From Agaricicola taiwanensis (GTDB lineage Bacteria > Pseudomonadota > Alphaproteobacteria > Rhizobiales > Methylopilaceae), in contig NZ_BMCP01000007.1 of assembly GCF_014635245.1 (NCBI RefSeq), positions 1 through 64,000 on the forward strand: a stretch of DNA of 64,000 nt. The letters run 5' to 3'. Of the stretch, positions 17,928 to 26,829 are shown piece after piece; within the stretch, counting starts at the first letter, position 1, and each line of letters starts with the position of its first letter. A program made the translations under genes and the position numbers. The notes beneath the pieces are model-generated. The model worked only from the letters and a program-made list of their open reading frames with translations, was not told the origin of the DNA and ran no database searches.

Positions 17928-18779
17928 GTGCAGTCCCTTCTCCCTTTCCCGCTTCCCCGCTCTGTCGGCATCATCGGTTTCGGCGCCTTCGGCCGTCTCA
18001 TGGCGCGGCATCTGGCACCCCATGTGCCTGTGCTGGCCCATGATCCCGCGCCCGTTTTCAGCGATACGGCCATCCCTGGTGTCATCCGCGCCAGCCTTGA
18101 GGAGGCGGCCGGCTGCCCCGTCGTCGTGCTCGCCTGTCCGGTTGACCGGCTGGCCGAGGCGGTGGCGGCCATCGCGCCTCATCTTGTTCCCGGCGCGCTC
18201 GTGCTCGACGTCGCCTCCGTCAAGCTCATGCCGGCCGAGATCATGCACGCCGGGCTGCCCCTCCATGTCGACGTCATCGCGACGCATCCGCTGTTCGGAC
18301 CCGAAAGCGCGCGTGAGGGCATCAGGGGCCTCAGGATCGCGCTCTGTCCGCTGCGCGGCGGCCGCAGGCTCGGGCTTGTTCGCGCCTTCCTGTCCGATGT
18401 GCTCGGGCTCGATGTCATCCCCACCTCGGCCGACGAACATGATCGGCAGATGGCGGCGGTGCAGGGGCTGACCCATATGATCGCGCGGCTGCTGATGCGC
18501 CTGGAGCCCTTGCCCTCGCGCATGACCACGCGGAGCTTCGACCTGATGATGCAGGCCGTCGGCATGGTGCGGCATGACGCGCCGGAGGTGTTCGACGCGA
18601 TCGAGCGGATGAACCCGCATGCGGCCGGTGTCCGGCGGCAATTCTTTGGGCTTTCCGCCGAGCTTGAGCGCGAGCTGGCGCGGCCGGTGCTGCAGGTCAT
18701 CGAGGGCGGGGAGGGGAAGCCCCGCGAGCCGATACCCGGCCTCAGAAATCCGCCAGCTTGCTCAGGATCGATTGCTTGA
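17928..18779 (+). CDS. Prephenate/arogenate dehydrogenase (TyrA-like)
   Basis: Encodes 283 residues from GTG 17928 with CGAGGT before it. An N-terminal Rossmann fold (GIIGFGAFGRLMARHL) is followed by LDVASVK and the characteristic THPLFGPES loop, with a helical C-terminal domain around QGLTHMIARLL. The family makes the tyrosine precursor 4-hydroxyphenylpyruvate or tyrosine itself. There is no ACT or chorismate mutase domain. Its last 38 nt overlap the end of the convergent GntR gene, an unusual tail-to-tail overlap that may mean the true C-terminus diverges from homologues. Confidence 0.85.
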   Translation: MQSLLPFPLPRSVGIIGFGAFGRLMARHLAPHVPVLAHDPAPVFSDTAIPGVIRASLEEAAGCPVVVLACPVDRLAEAVAAIAPHLVPGALVLDVASVKLMPAEIMHAGLPLHVDVIATHPLFGPESAREGIRGLRIALCPLRGGRRLGLVRAFLSDVLGLDVIPTSADEHDRQMAAVQGLTHMIARLLMRLEPLPSRMTTRSFDLMMQAVGMVRHDAPEVFDAIERMNPHAAGVRRQFFGLSAELERELARPVLQVIEGGEGKPREPIPGLRNPPACSGSIA

Positions 18780-19419
18780 CGTTGTCGAGATGCTGGGTGG
18801 CCGCCTTGGCGGCGCGGTCGGGATCGCCGCCCTTCAGCGCCTCGACGATCTCCAGATGTTCCTGGCAGATCGCGGGAAAGCGCTCGGGCATGCGCTTCAT
18901 GGAGAACATGCGCGTCTTGCGCCTGAGATCGGCGATGATCTCGCCCATCAGCCGGTTGCCGGAGGCCTCGGCGATGGTGCCGTGAAGGTCGTCATCGATC
19001 TGATGATGATCCGGCACCGTCGGATCCCCGCCATCGCGCAGGGCATGGAGCCGGTGCGCGAGATCGTCCAGCACCTCCGCCGGGATATGGCCGGTGGCGC
19101 GGGCGGCAGCTTCCGATTCCAGAAGGCGGCGAATGTGGAGCGCCTCCATAAGGTCCTGGATCGTGATTTCGCGCACGGTGAGCTTGGCCTCGCCACGGCG
19201 CTCCAGCACGCGCTCGCCCTCCAGCCGATGCAGCGCCTCACGCAAGGGGGTGCGGGAGATGCCGACACGTTCGGCGAGGCGCCGCTCCTGGATGATGTCG
19301 CCCGGCCGAAGCTCCTTGGACATGATCATGTCGAGGATCGTCTCATAGGCCTGCGCGCTCAATCCTCTTGAGCTTTGTCGTTCGCCGTCCACGCCTGCAT
19401 CCATTTTTTCCGCACGCAT
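18742..19419 (-). CDS. GntR-family repressor, FadR/FCD subgroup
   Basis: Encodes 225 residues. The N-terminal winged helix reads LSAQAYETILDMIMSKELRPG, then LAERVGISRTPLREALHRLE; the C-terminal all-helical FCD domain has the metal-ligand pattern (DDDLHGTIAEASGN and QEHLEIVEAL). ATG 19419, preceded by AGAGGGAA, is chosen. A further in-frame GTG at 19464 lies inside a palindrome that is probably the operator. It is divergent from the TTT operon starting at 19607 and most likely represses both that operon and itself, released by a carboxylate ligand binding the FCD domain. Confidence 0.92.
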   Translation of the reverse strand: MRAEKMDAGVDGERQSSRGLSAQAYETILDMIMSKELRPGDIIQERRLAERVGISRTPLREALHRLEGERVLERRGEAKLTVREITIQDLMEALHIRRLLESEAAARATGHIPAEVLDDLAHRLHALRDGGDPTVPDHHQIDDDLHGTIAEASGNRLMGEIIADLRRKTRMFSMKRMPERFPAICQEHLEIVEALKGGDPDRAAKAATQHLDNVKQSILSKLADF

Positions 19420-19451
19420 CCGAATTTCCCTCTTCCCCTCTTCGATCGACC

Positions 19452-19465
19452 AGTGGTATACCACT
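19452..19465. promoter_or_regulatory. Palindromic GntR operator
   Basis: AGTGGTATACCACT is a perfect 14-bp palindrome between the repressor start (19419) and the first operon gene (19607). FCD-type GntR proteins bind T-G-G-T-x-x-A-C-C-A-like palindromes of this size. I found no second copy in the window. Confidence 0.7.
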
Positions 19466-19606
19466 TGTGTTCAGCCTGAATATGTCTGTGTATCAGCCGC
19501 TGGGCGGACCTCAAAGAGAATTCAGCCTAGGCGCCAAAATCCGAAAACGGGGGCGCTTCAGATGATGTCGCAACGCGAACACCGCGTGTGACAGAGGGGA
19601 TCAAAC

Positions 19607-20560
19607 ATGAAGAAGCTGCTGCGGCCCTTGGCCGTAATCGCGGGGCTATGCGCGGCTCTGCCCGCCTATGCGGAATTTCCCGAGCGCCCGATCGAGATCA
19701 TCGTCCCGTTCGCCGCCGGCGGCGGCACCGACATCATGGCGCGCCTGTTCGCCGACGCGCTGGAAAAAGAGATCGGCGGCACCGTCATGGTGATCAACCG
19801 GCCGGGCGCCGGCGGCGAAGTCGGCATGGCCGAGGTCGCCGAAGCCCAGCCGGACGGATACAAGCTCGCCATTCTCAACACGCCCAACATTCTTTCCATT
19901 CCCATCGAGCGCAAGGCGCGCTTCACGACCGAAAGCTTCGATCTTCTCGGCACCATCGCCGAGGATCCGGGCACGCTCAGCGTCCACGCCAATTCTCCGA
20001 TCAAGACGGTGAAGGATCTCGTTGCCGCGGCGAAGGAGAAGCCCGGGCAGTTGACCTATGGCACGGCGGGCGTGGGCTCCGCCGGCCACATCGCCATGCT
20101 GCTGTTGGCTGAGGAGGCCGGCATTTCCGCCAGCCACGTGCCCTTTACCGGCTCGGCGGGCGTGCGCACCGCGCTCCTGAGCGAAGACATTGAAGTGGCC
20201 ACCGCCAACCTCGGCGAGGCGCAATCCTTCGGCGCGGGCCAACCCTGGCGCATCCTTGGTGTCATGGCCGACGAGCGTTCGGCCCAGGCGCCCGACCTTC
20301 CGACCTTCAAGGAAGAGGGCTTTCCCATCATGGCGGGCTCGCTGCGCGGGCTCGGCGGTCCCAAGGGCATGCCGGCGGATGTGCTAGAGAAGCTGCGCAC
20401 CGCGATGAAGGCGGTGATGGAAGACAAGGCCTTTCTCGATGCGTCCGCCCAGGCGGCCGTCCCGATCCGCTACCTCGACGCCGAGGGCTTCGCGAGGGCT
20501 CTCGAGGAATCCAACCAGAGCATGCTGAAGCTTTGGCAGGCCCAACCTTGGAAACAGTGA
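19607..20560 (+). CDS. TctC/Bug-type solute-binding protein 1
   Basis: Encodes 317 residues. A signal peptide (LAVIAGLCAALPAYA) precedes the Bug fold: FPERPIEIIVPFAAGGGTD at the ligand loop, GAGGEVGMAEVA, and the YGTAGVGSAGHIAML second loop. Bug proteins deliver carboxylates or amides to TctAB. GAGGGG lies 7 nt before the ATG. First gene of the operon behind the palindromic operator. A paralogue follows immediately; the pair looks like a tandem duplication that has diverged, which may widen the substrate range. Confidence 0.93.
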   Translation: MKKLLRPLAVIAGLCAALPAYAEFPERPIEIIVPFAAGGGTDIMARLFADALEKEIGGTVMVINRPGAGGEVGMAEVAEAQPDGYKLAILNTPNILSIPIERKARFTTESFDLLGTIAEDPGTLSVHANSPIKTVKDLVAAAKEKPGQLTYGTAGVGSAGHIAMLLLAEEAGISASHVPFTGSAGVRTALLSEDIEVATANLGEAQSFGAGQPWRILGVMADERSAQAPDLPTFKEEGFPIMAGSLRGLGGPKGMPADVLEKLRTAMKAVMEDKAFLDASAQAAVPIRYLDAEGFARALEESNQSMLKLWQAQPWKQ

Positions 20561-20586
20561 ACCGTCAGCCCAGAGGAGTGCGACGC

Positions 20587-21546
20587 ATGACGAAAGTGAA
20601 GATGCTTCTTGCCGCCGCAGTGGCCGGCGTGCTGTCCCAGGCGGCGCCCGCCGCCGCGGAATATCCCGAACGCCCGATCACCATGGTCGTGCCCTTCGCC
20701 GCCGGCGGCGGCACCGACATCTCCGCCCGCACCATCGCCAAGTTCCTGGAGGAGGAGATTGGCGGCAAGATCGTCGTGGTCAACAAGCCGGGCGCCGCCG
20801 GCGAAATCGGCCTGGCCGAAGTCGCCAATGCCAAGCCCGACGGCTACACCATCGGCATCATCAACACGCCCGGCATCGTGACCATCCCGATCGAGCGCGA
20901 GGCCCGCTTCAGTCTCGACAGCTTCGACATGATCGCCGGCGTGGTGGACGATCCCGGCACCATCAATGTGCTGGAATCCTCACCCATCAAGTCCATCGAA
21001 GATCTCGTCAATGCCGCCAAGGAAAAGCCCGGCGAGATCACGGTGGGCACGCAGGGCGTCGGATCGGCCGGGCACATCGGCATCCTGCTGCTGGAGCGCG
21101 CCGCCGGCATCGACCTGAAGCCGATCCCCTTCACCGGCGCCTCCACGGCCCGCAACGCGCTGCTTGCCGGCGAAATCCAGGCGTCCATGGCAAACCTCGG
21201 CGAAGCGCTGACCTTCGCCGCCGGTGCCCCCTGGCGCATCCTCGGCGTGATGTCGCCGGAGCCGGCAGCCATCGCGCCCGAGGTGCCGACCTTCAAGTCG
21301 GCCGGCTACGACATCGAAGGCGGCTCGCTGCGCGGCATCGGCGCGCCCAAGGGCACGCCCACCGAAGTCCTCGACAAGCTCTCGGCCGGGCTCGCCAAGG
21401 TGGTGGAGAACGAGGAATTCAAGACGGTGTCCAAGAACACCTATCAGCCGCTGCGCTACGTGCCGCGGGATGAATACAACGAAACGCTGAAGCGTGCCGA
21501 CACGACATTCCGGGAACTCTGGAAGATCACCCCCTGGAACAAGTGA
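20587..21546 (+). CDS. TctC/Bug-type solute-binding protein 2
   Basis: Encodes 319 residues from ATG 20587, preceded by AGAGGAG; the frame is open further upstream inside the previous gene. Signal peptide ending PAAAEYPERP, then VPFAAGGGTDI, GAAGEIGLAEV and GTQGVGSAGHIGIL, the same landmarks as its upstream neighbour at the same spacing. By eye about half of the residues are identical to binding protein 1. Periplasmic receptor for the TctAB permease encoded at 26377-28367. Confidence 0.93.
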   Translation: MTKVKMLLAAAVAGVLSQAAPAAAEYPERPITMVVPFAAGGGTDISARTIAKFLEEEIGGKIVVVNKPGAAGEIGLAEVANAKPDGYTIGIINTPGIVTIPIEREARFSLDSFDMIAGVVDDPGTINVLESSPIKSIEDLVNAAKEKPGEITVGTQGVGSAGHIGILLLERAAGIDLKPIPFTGASTARNALLAGEIQASMANLGEALTFAAGAPWRILGVMSPEPAAIAPEVPTFKSAGYDIEGGSLRGIGAPKGTPTEVLDKLSAGLAKVVENEEFKTVSKNTYQPLRYVPRDEYNETLKRADTTFRELWKITPWNK

Positions 21547-21621
21547 CTGATGGGGCCGGGCGGCGCCTCTCCGCCCGACCCACGATCCTTCTCTCCGACG
21601 TCAAACACTTACAGGTTGAAC

Positions 21622-22410
21622 ATGCGCACTGATCTCGTCCCCTATGCCGACATCGCCGAATATCTGAAGCGTGAGGACACCGTCCTCATCCCGGTCGGCG
21701 CCACCGAACAATATGGCCCGCACCTGGCGACCGGCACCGAGCTTCGGCTGTGCGAGCTCATGGCGCAGCAGGTGGCCGAGATCACCGGCTTTGCCGTCGT
21801 GCCGATCATGCCGTTCAACTACTCCTGCATGTTCCTGGATTATCCGGGCACGCTGACCGTGAAGATGGAGACCGTGGAGGCCTATCTGGGTGAGATGTGC
21901 CACGGCCTCGCGGAACAGGGCTTCAAGCACTTCTTCTTCGTCAACATCCATGCCGGTTCGCTCGGCCCCATCGAGAGCATCTGCCGCTCGCTGCGCAAGG
22001 AGTGGGGCGCCGTCGGCGGCCTCATCGACGTCTTCTCCATCATGCGCGATGTGGCCGGCGTCACCTACACCACCGACAAGGCGCCCACCGGCCATGCCTC
22101 GGAAATGGTGACCTCCGCCGCGCTGCACGTCTGCCCTGAGTACGTCTTCATGGACCGCGTCCAGGCGCCGCCTCCGCTGCGCTCCTTCGTGGACGGTGTG
22201 AAGACCGTGTCCTCGGGCAAGGTGTCCTTCGGCAAGTCCTCGTTCCAGGTGTTCTCCGACATCTCCGACTACACGCCGCTCGGCATGCAGGGCGACGCCA
22301 GCGCCGCCAATGCCGAGCAGGGCAAGGTCATCTGGGAAACCAGCCGCGCCTACATCGCCGAAGCCGCCAAGAAGTTCAGCGGCATGGTCCTGAAGCCCGA
22401 GGCGGCGTGA
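21622..22410 (+). CDS. Creatininase-family amidohydrolase
   Basis: Encodes 262 residues from ATG 21622 (the frame opens earlier at 21550 without homology). The creatininase signature is GATEQYGPHLATGTE with candidate metal ligands E29, H34 and E40; H110 (NIHAGS) and E161 (GHASE) correspond to the remaining ligands. The usual NGHGGN is NIHAGS and the usual Asp of LGTD is Glu, so this is a divergent branch. The family opens cyclic amides such as creatinine or 2-amino-5-formylamino compounds. In this operon it would act on an imported lactam- or amide-containing acid; the substrate is not deducible. Confidence 0.85.
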   Translation: MRTDLVPYADIAEYLKREDTVLIPVGATEQYGPHLATGTELRLCELMAQQVAEITGFAVVPIMPFNYSCMFLDYPGTLTVKMETVEAYLGEMCHGLAEQGFKHFFFVNIHAGSLGPIESICRSLRKEWGAVGGLIDVFSIMRDVAGVTYTTDKAPTGHASEMVTSAALHVCPEYVFMDRVQAPPPLRSFVDGVKTVSSGKVSFGKSSFQVFSDISDYTPLGMQGDASAANAEQGKVIWETSRAYIAEAAKKFSGMVLKPEAA

Positions 22411-22416
22411 TCCGAC

Positions 22417-23193
22417 ATGCTTGAGAACAACGTCAAGAAGCTGTTTCAGTCAGGCAAGCCCGCCGTCGGCACCTGGGCGACGCTGGTCGATCACCCCAAG
22501 TTCATGCGGCTGCTCGCCGCCACCGGGCTCGACTTCGTCATCCTGGAGATGGAGCACACCGACTTCACCATCCAACAGGTCGGCACCGCCGCCCTGGTGG
22601 CGCGCGCCTCAGGCATCACGCCCATCGTACGCCCCGCCGGCACCATGAACCCGCATGACCTGACGCGGCCGCTGGATGCAGGCGCGCAAGGGCTTCTCCT
22701 GCCGCGCGTCGACACGCCGGAGCAGCTGGAGGCCATCATCAAGGCCACGAAGTACTATCCGCGTGGCGAGCGCATCCTCAACATGCGCGGCTCGCACACC
22801 GACTTCCTGCGCCTGGCCGATCCGGCCGAGCAGATCGCCAAAATCAACGCCGGCACCATCACCGTGGCCATGGTGGAGACCCAGCAGGCGCTCGATGCCT
22901 TGCCGGAGATCTGCGATGTCGACGGGCTGGACGCCATCATGATCGGGCCCGACGACCTGTCGCAGGACCTCGGCGTGCCCGGTCTCGTCAAGCACCCCAA
23001 GATGGAAGCCGCCACCGAGCGCGTCATCGAGGTCTGCACGGAAAAGAAGATCCCGTGGGGGTTCTCGGTCCAGGACGTCGCCACGGGCAAGAAATGGATC
23101 GAGCGCGGCATCGGCTGGATGCCCTTCGCCAATGACGCCAACGTCCTCTTCAACGCCTTTTCCGCCGCCGCTTCCGAGCTGAAGGCGAAGTAA
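22417..23193 (+). CDS. HpcH/HpaI-family class II aldolase
   Basis: Encodes 258 residues. Family marks: GTWATLVDHP at the N-terminus, VILEMEHTDF, the metal-ligand Glu in MVETQQALD and the Asp in IMIGPDDLSQD. HpaI enzymes cleave 2-keto-4-hydroxy acids to pyruvate (or oxaloacetate) and an aldehyde. It starts 6 nt after the creatininase-like stop, so the two are co-translated. In the operon it would supply the carbon-carbon cleavage step of the pathway. Confidence 0.92.
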   Translation: MLENNVKKLFQSGKPAVGTWATLVDHPKFMRLLAATGLDFVILEMEHTDFTIQQVGTAALVARASGITPIVRPAGTMNPHDLTRPLDAGAQGLLLPRVDTPEQLEAIIKATKYYPRGERILNMRGSHTDFLRLADPAEQIAKINAGTITVAMVETQQALDALPEICDVDGLDAIMIGPDDLSQDLGVPGLVKHPKMEAATERVIEVCTEKKIPWGFSVQDVATGKKWIERGIGWMPFANDANVLFNAFSAAASELKAK

Positions 23194-23230
23194 CGCTAAA
23201 GGGGCCGGAGAGCCCAAGGAGACAAGACCC

Positions 23231-24031
23231 ATGAAAGCCGTTTCGATGTACAGCCCCTACGGCTGGAAGGCGAAGATCGGACTGATCGTCCCCTCGACCA
23301 ACACCATCAACGAGCCGGAATTCTGGCGCATGGCGCCTCCAGGCGTCACCATCCATACCGACCGCGTCATGCTGCTCGGCAAGGCCACCGAGAAGTCCTA
23401 CTTCGAGATGGCGGATGCCCTGTCGCAGGCCTCCGACCGCCTCGCCACGGCGGAAGTGGATGTCATCGCCTATGGCTGCACCTCGGGCTCCATCATCTGC
23501 CCGCTGCCGGAACTGCTCGACCAGATGGGCTCGCGCACCAAGACCCCGGCCACCGCCGCCGCCGGCGGCGTGGTCGCCGGCCTGCGCGCGCTTGGCGCCA
23601 AGAACATTGCCGTGGGCACGCCCTACGTCACCTTCGTCAACGAGAGCGAGAAGCGCTTCCTGGAGGAAGACTACGGCTTCAACGTCGTCTCCATGCACGG
23701 CATGCAGCTGGGCGAGACGCAGGAAGAGCGCCGTGGCATAGGCCGTGTGCCGCCGCAGCAGGTCTATCGGTTGGCGCAGATGATCGACCGCCCCGAGGCG
23801 GACGCGCTCTTCATCTCCTGCACCAACCTCGCCTCGCTCGACGTGATCGAGGACATCGAGCGCGATCTCGGCAAGCCGGTGGTGATTTCCAATCAGGCCT
23901 GCTTCTGGTCATGCCTGCGCCTGCTCGGCCTGCCGACGCCGGTGGAGGGCTATGGCCGGCTCATGCGTGAGTGTCTCGACCCCATCACCATGGACGCCTT
24001 CAAGCCCGGCATGAAGCGCCTCATCGCATGA
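23231..24031 (+). CDS. Maleate isomerase / arylmalonate decarboxylase-like enzyme
   Basis: Encodes 266 residues of the Asp/Glu racemase superfamily. Both catalytic cysteines are present: C83 in YGCTSGS and C197 in SCTNLAS. Having two favours a cis-trans isomerase or racemase over decarboxylation, since arylmalonate decarboxylase keeps only the second. The N-terminal KIGLIVPSTNTINEPE is typical of maleate cis-trans isomerases. AAGGAGAC precedes the ATG. The next gene overlaps its stop by 4 nt. Confidence 0.88.
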   Translation: MKAVSMYSPYGWKAKIGLIVPSTNTINEPEFWRMAPPGVTIHTDRVMLLGKATEKSYFEMADALSQASDRLATAEVDVIAYGCTSGSIICPLPELLDQMGSRTKTPATAAAGGVVAGLRALGAKNIAVGTPYVTFVNESEKRFLEEDYGFNVVSMHGMQLGETQEERRGIGRVPPQQVYRLAQMIDRPEADALFISCTNLASLDVIEDIERDLGKPVVISNQACFWSCLRLLGLPTPVEGYGRLMRECLDPITMDAFKPGMKRLIA

Positions 24032-25335
24032 TTGTCGAACCCGATCTTGCCTTGGCGGAGCATCTCTTCACGAGGCTGCACGACCTCTCCTTCGATGGCG
24101 TGGGCATCACCCGCGACGCCTATGGCGCGGGCGAGCAGAAGGCGCACGACCTGGTACGCAAGGCAGCCGAGGAGATCGGGCTTGAGGTGAAGCTCGACGC
24201 GGCGCTGAACCTCTACATCACGCTGCCGGGGCGGAACCGCTCCGCCCCTGTCATCATGACCGGGTCGCATCTCGACAGCGTGCCGCGCGGCGGCAACTTC
24301 GACGGCGCGGCCGGTGTGCTGGCGGGCCTTGCGGTGCTGGCCGGCTGGAAGAAGGCCGGGCATGTGCCGCCGGTGGATGTGACCGTCATGGCGATCCGGG
24401 CCGAGGAGAGCGCCTGGTTCCCCATCTCCTATCCCGGCAGCAAGGCGGCCTTCGGCAAACTGCCGGCGGAAGCGCTGGGCCTGCCGCGCGCGGACAGCCA
24501 GCGCAGCATGGCCGAGCACATCGCCGCCCTTGGTGGTGTTCCGGAACGGCTGAGCCATGGCGCGGCCGCCCTGAAGCCGGAAAACATCGCCTGCTTCGTC
24601 GAAACGCATATCGAGCAGGGGCCGGTGCTGATCGAGGAGGGGCTTCCCCTGGGGATCGTCACCGGCATCCGCGGCAGCTTCCGCTATCGCGAGGCGCGGG
24701 CACGCGGCGCCTATGCCCATTCCGGTGCCACGCCCCGGAGCCATCGCCGCGATGCAGTCGTGGCCGTTGCGCGGCTGGTCAATGCGCTCAATGACGACTG
24801 GGAGGCGTTGGAGGCGGAAGGCCGCGACCTCGTGGTGACCTTCGGCCGTTTCTCCACCGATCCGGCGCAGGCCGATTTCTCAAAAGTCTCGGGCCGCGTC
24901 GACTTCTGCATCGATGTGCGGTCGTTCGAACCGGAGACGTTGAAGGAGATGGAGCAACGTCTCAAGCGCCATGTGAAGGCCATCTCGGAGGAAACCAAGG
25001 TCACCATCGATCTCGGCCCCCGCACCTCCAGCGATCCGGCCACCATGGCTCCCTCCTTGAGGGCTTTGCTCATGCAGCGGGCGGAGATGCTCGGTATCGC
25101 GGCAAAGGAGATGCCCTGCGGTGCGGGCCATGACGCGGCGGTCTTCGCACTCCAGGGCGTGCCCACCGCCATGCTGTTCATCCGCAATGCCAACGGCAGC
25201 CACAACCCGCTGGAACATATGGAGTTTGCCGATTTCGCCGCCGGGGCGCGCCTGCTCGCCAGCGCGCTCGACATGAAATCTGGCGTCAATCTTGCCTCTG
25301 CTGATCAGAACGAAAGGCCCGCCGTCGATGCCTAA
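24028..25335 (+). CDS. M20 amidase (hydantoinase/carbamoylase family)
   Basis: Encodes 435 residues from ATG 24028, which overlaps the previous stop (ATGA); the frame opens earlier but only in antisense-like sequence. Metal-site motifs: GSHLDSVPRGGNFDGAAGV, AEESAWF, and ETHIEQGPVL; the dimerisation insert and the C-terminal GAGHDA with SHNPLE follow. Members hydrolyse N-carbamoyl amino acids, allantoate or related ureido and amide compounds. With the creatininase-like gene it suggests the imported molecule carries C-N bonds that are hydrolysed in two steps. Confidence 0.93.
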   Translation: MIVEPDLALAEHLFTRLHDLSFDGVGITRDAYGAGEQKAHDLVRKAAEEIGLEVKLDAALNLYITLPGRNRSAPVIMTGSHLDSVPRGGNFDGAAGVLAGLAVLAGWKKAGHVPPVDVTVMAIRAEESAWFPISYPGSKAAFGKLPAEALGLPRADSQRSMAEHIAALGGVPERLSHGAAALKPENIACFVETHIEQGPVLIEEGLPLGIVTGIRGSFRYREARARGAYAHSGATPRSHRRDAVVAVARLVNALNDDWEALEAEGRDLVVTFGRFSTDPAQADFSKVSGRVDFCIDVRSFEPETLKEMEQRLKRHVKAISEETKVTIDLGPRTSSDPATMAPSLRALLMQRAEMLGIAAKEMPCGAGHDAAVFALQGVPTAMLFIRNANGSHNPLEHMEFADFAAGARLLASALDMKSGVNLASADQNERPAVDA

Positions 25336-26320
25336 ATGTCTTATCCTCCAGCCCATCCATCCCGCCGGCGTCGACGTCCTCAAGGCGGCCGGCATCGAGG
25401 TTGTCCATGCGTCCTCCGCGGCCATGGACGTGGTGGCCGCCGAGATCGGCGATGCCGACGCCATCATCACCCGCGACGCCGGCATCAATGCCGTCGCACT
25501 CGATGCCGCCAAGAGGCTCAAGGTCATCGCCAACCACGGCATCGGCACCAACAAGATCGATCTTGCCCGCGCCAAGGAACTGAACATCCCCACCGTCTTC
25601 ACGCCCACCGCCAATGCGCGGTCTGTGGCCGAGCACACGCTGATGCTGATGCTGGCGGTGGCCAAGCGCACCGTTGCCGCCGACCAGGCGACCCGCAACA
25701 ACGACTGGCGCTTCAAATATTCCGGCGGAATGGTCGAGATCTCGGGCAAGACCATGGGCATCATCGGCTTCGGCACCATCGGCCGCATCACGGCGGAAAT
25801 GGCGGCCGCGGGCTTCGGCATGGACGTGCTGGTCTGGTCGCCCTCGACCCCGAAGGAGACGCTGGAAGCGAGCGGTTTCCGCGTGGCGGGAAGCCTTGAG
25901 GACGTCCTGAGGCAGTCCGATGTGATCTCGCTGCACCGCCCCTCGCGCCCCGACACCAGGCATATGATCAATGCGACGACGCTGAAGCTGATGAAGCCCG
26001 GCGCCATCCTCGTCAACACGGCACGCGGCTCGCTGATCGACGAGCAGGCGCTCTACGAGGCGCTGCGTGATGGCCAGATCCTTGGAGCGGGCCTCGACGT
26101 CTATGACCCCGAGCCCATGTCGACCGACAACCCCTTGCTGACGCTTCCCAACATCGTGCTGGCGCCGCATGTGGCAGGCTCCACCGAGGATGCCCTGCGC
26201 AACGCGGCCACGCAGTGCGCCGAACAGATCATCGATGTTCTTGCTGGCCAGCGACCGCCGCACATCGTCGACGTCTCCGTGTGGGAGACGCGCCGCCTGC
26301 CTTCCGCCGCGGAGGCCTGA
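25328..26320 (+). CDS. D-2-hydroxyacid dehydrogenase
   Basis: Encodes 330 residues from ATG 25328, overlapping the M20 stop by 8 nt. NAD-binding motif GIIGFGTIGR, substrate arginine in NTARGSLID, catalytic pair from DVYDPEP and the histidine in APHVAGST. It resembles phosphoglycerate dehydrogenase-like enzymes without an ACT domain. It would interconvert a 2-keto acid and a D-2-hydroxy acid in the operon pathway. Confidence 0.93.
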   Translation: MPKCLILQPIHPAGVDVLKAAGIEVVHASSAAMDVVAAEIGDADAIITRDAGINAVALDAAKRLKVIANHGIGTNKIDLARAKELNIPTVFTPTANARSVAEHTLMLMLAVAKRTVAADQATRNNDWRFKYSGGMVEISGKTMGIIGFGTIGRITAEMAAAGFGMDVLVWSPSTPKETLEASGFRVAGSLEDVLRQSDVISLHRPSRPDTRHMINATTLKLMKPGAILVNTARGSLIDEQALYEALRDGQILGAGLDVYDPEPMSTDNPLLTLPNIVLAPHVAGSTEDALRNAATQCAEQIIDVLAGQRPPHIVDVSVWETRRLPSAAEA

Positions 26321-26376
26321 CCTGACATTCCGGGATGGGCCAGCGATCGCTCATCCCGCCCAAAGGAGAGCCGGAC

Positions 26377-26829
26377 ATGCAGAACTGGCGCATCGACAAG
26401 ACGGATCTGGTCGGCGGCGGGCTGATGGCCCTCGTCGGCTTCCTGGTCTTCCTTGAAAGTCTGAACTACGACATGGGCGACATGGCCTCCATCGGGCCGG
26501 GCTTCTTTCCCCGTGCGCTCGGAATCATCGTCGTCATCTGCGGCCTCGGCGTCGCCGCCATGGCTTTCCTGCACGACGGCGTGCTGCCGAAGCCGAACTG
26601 GCGGGCCGTGGCCACCATCGCGGCCTCCATTCTTGCCTTCGCGGGTCTGATCCAGACCTTCGGCCTCGTCCCGGCGATCTTCGCCACCGTCATCCTGGCA
26701 CGGCTGGGCGAGGCGGGGTTCAACTGGCGCCAGACGGTGCTCACGGCGATGGGTCTGTCGCTGTTCTGCTACCTCATCTTCGTCCTCGGCCTTTCCATTC
26801 CCTTCGCTGTCGTCAGGTGGCCGCTATGA
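26377..26829 (+). CDS. TctB-type small permease subunit
   Basis: Encodes 150 residues with four predicted membrane helices (about 14-32, 47-66, 78-108, 123-146). The early IGPGFFPRALGI segment is the TctB landmark. ATG 26377 has AAAGGAG before it. It overlaps the TctA start by 4 nt, the standard arrangement of tripartite tricarboxylate (TTT) transporters. Confidence 0.92.
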   Translation: MQNWRIDKTDLVGGGLMALVGFLVFLESLNYDMGDMASIGPGFFPRALGIIVVICGLGVAAMAFLHDGVLPKPNWRAVATIAASILAFAGLIQTFGLVPAIFATVILARLGEAGFNWRQTVLTAMGLSLFCYLIFVLGLSIPFAVVRWPL

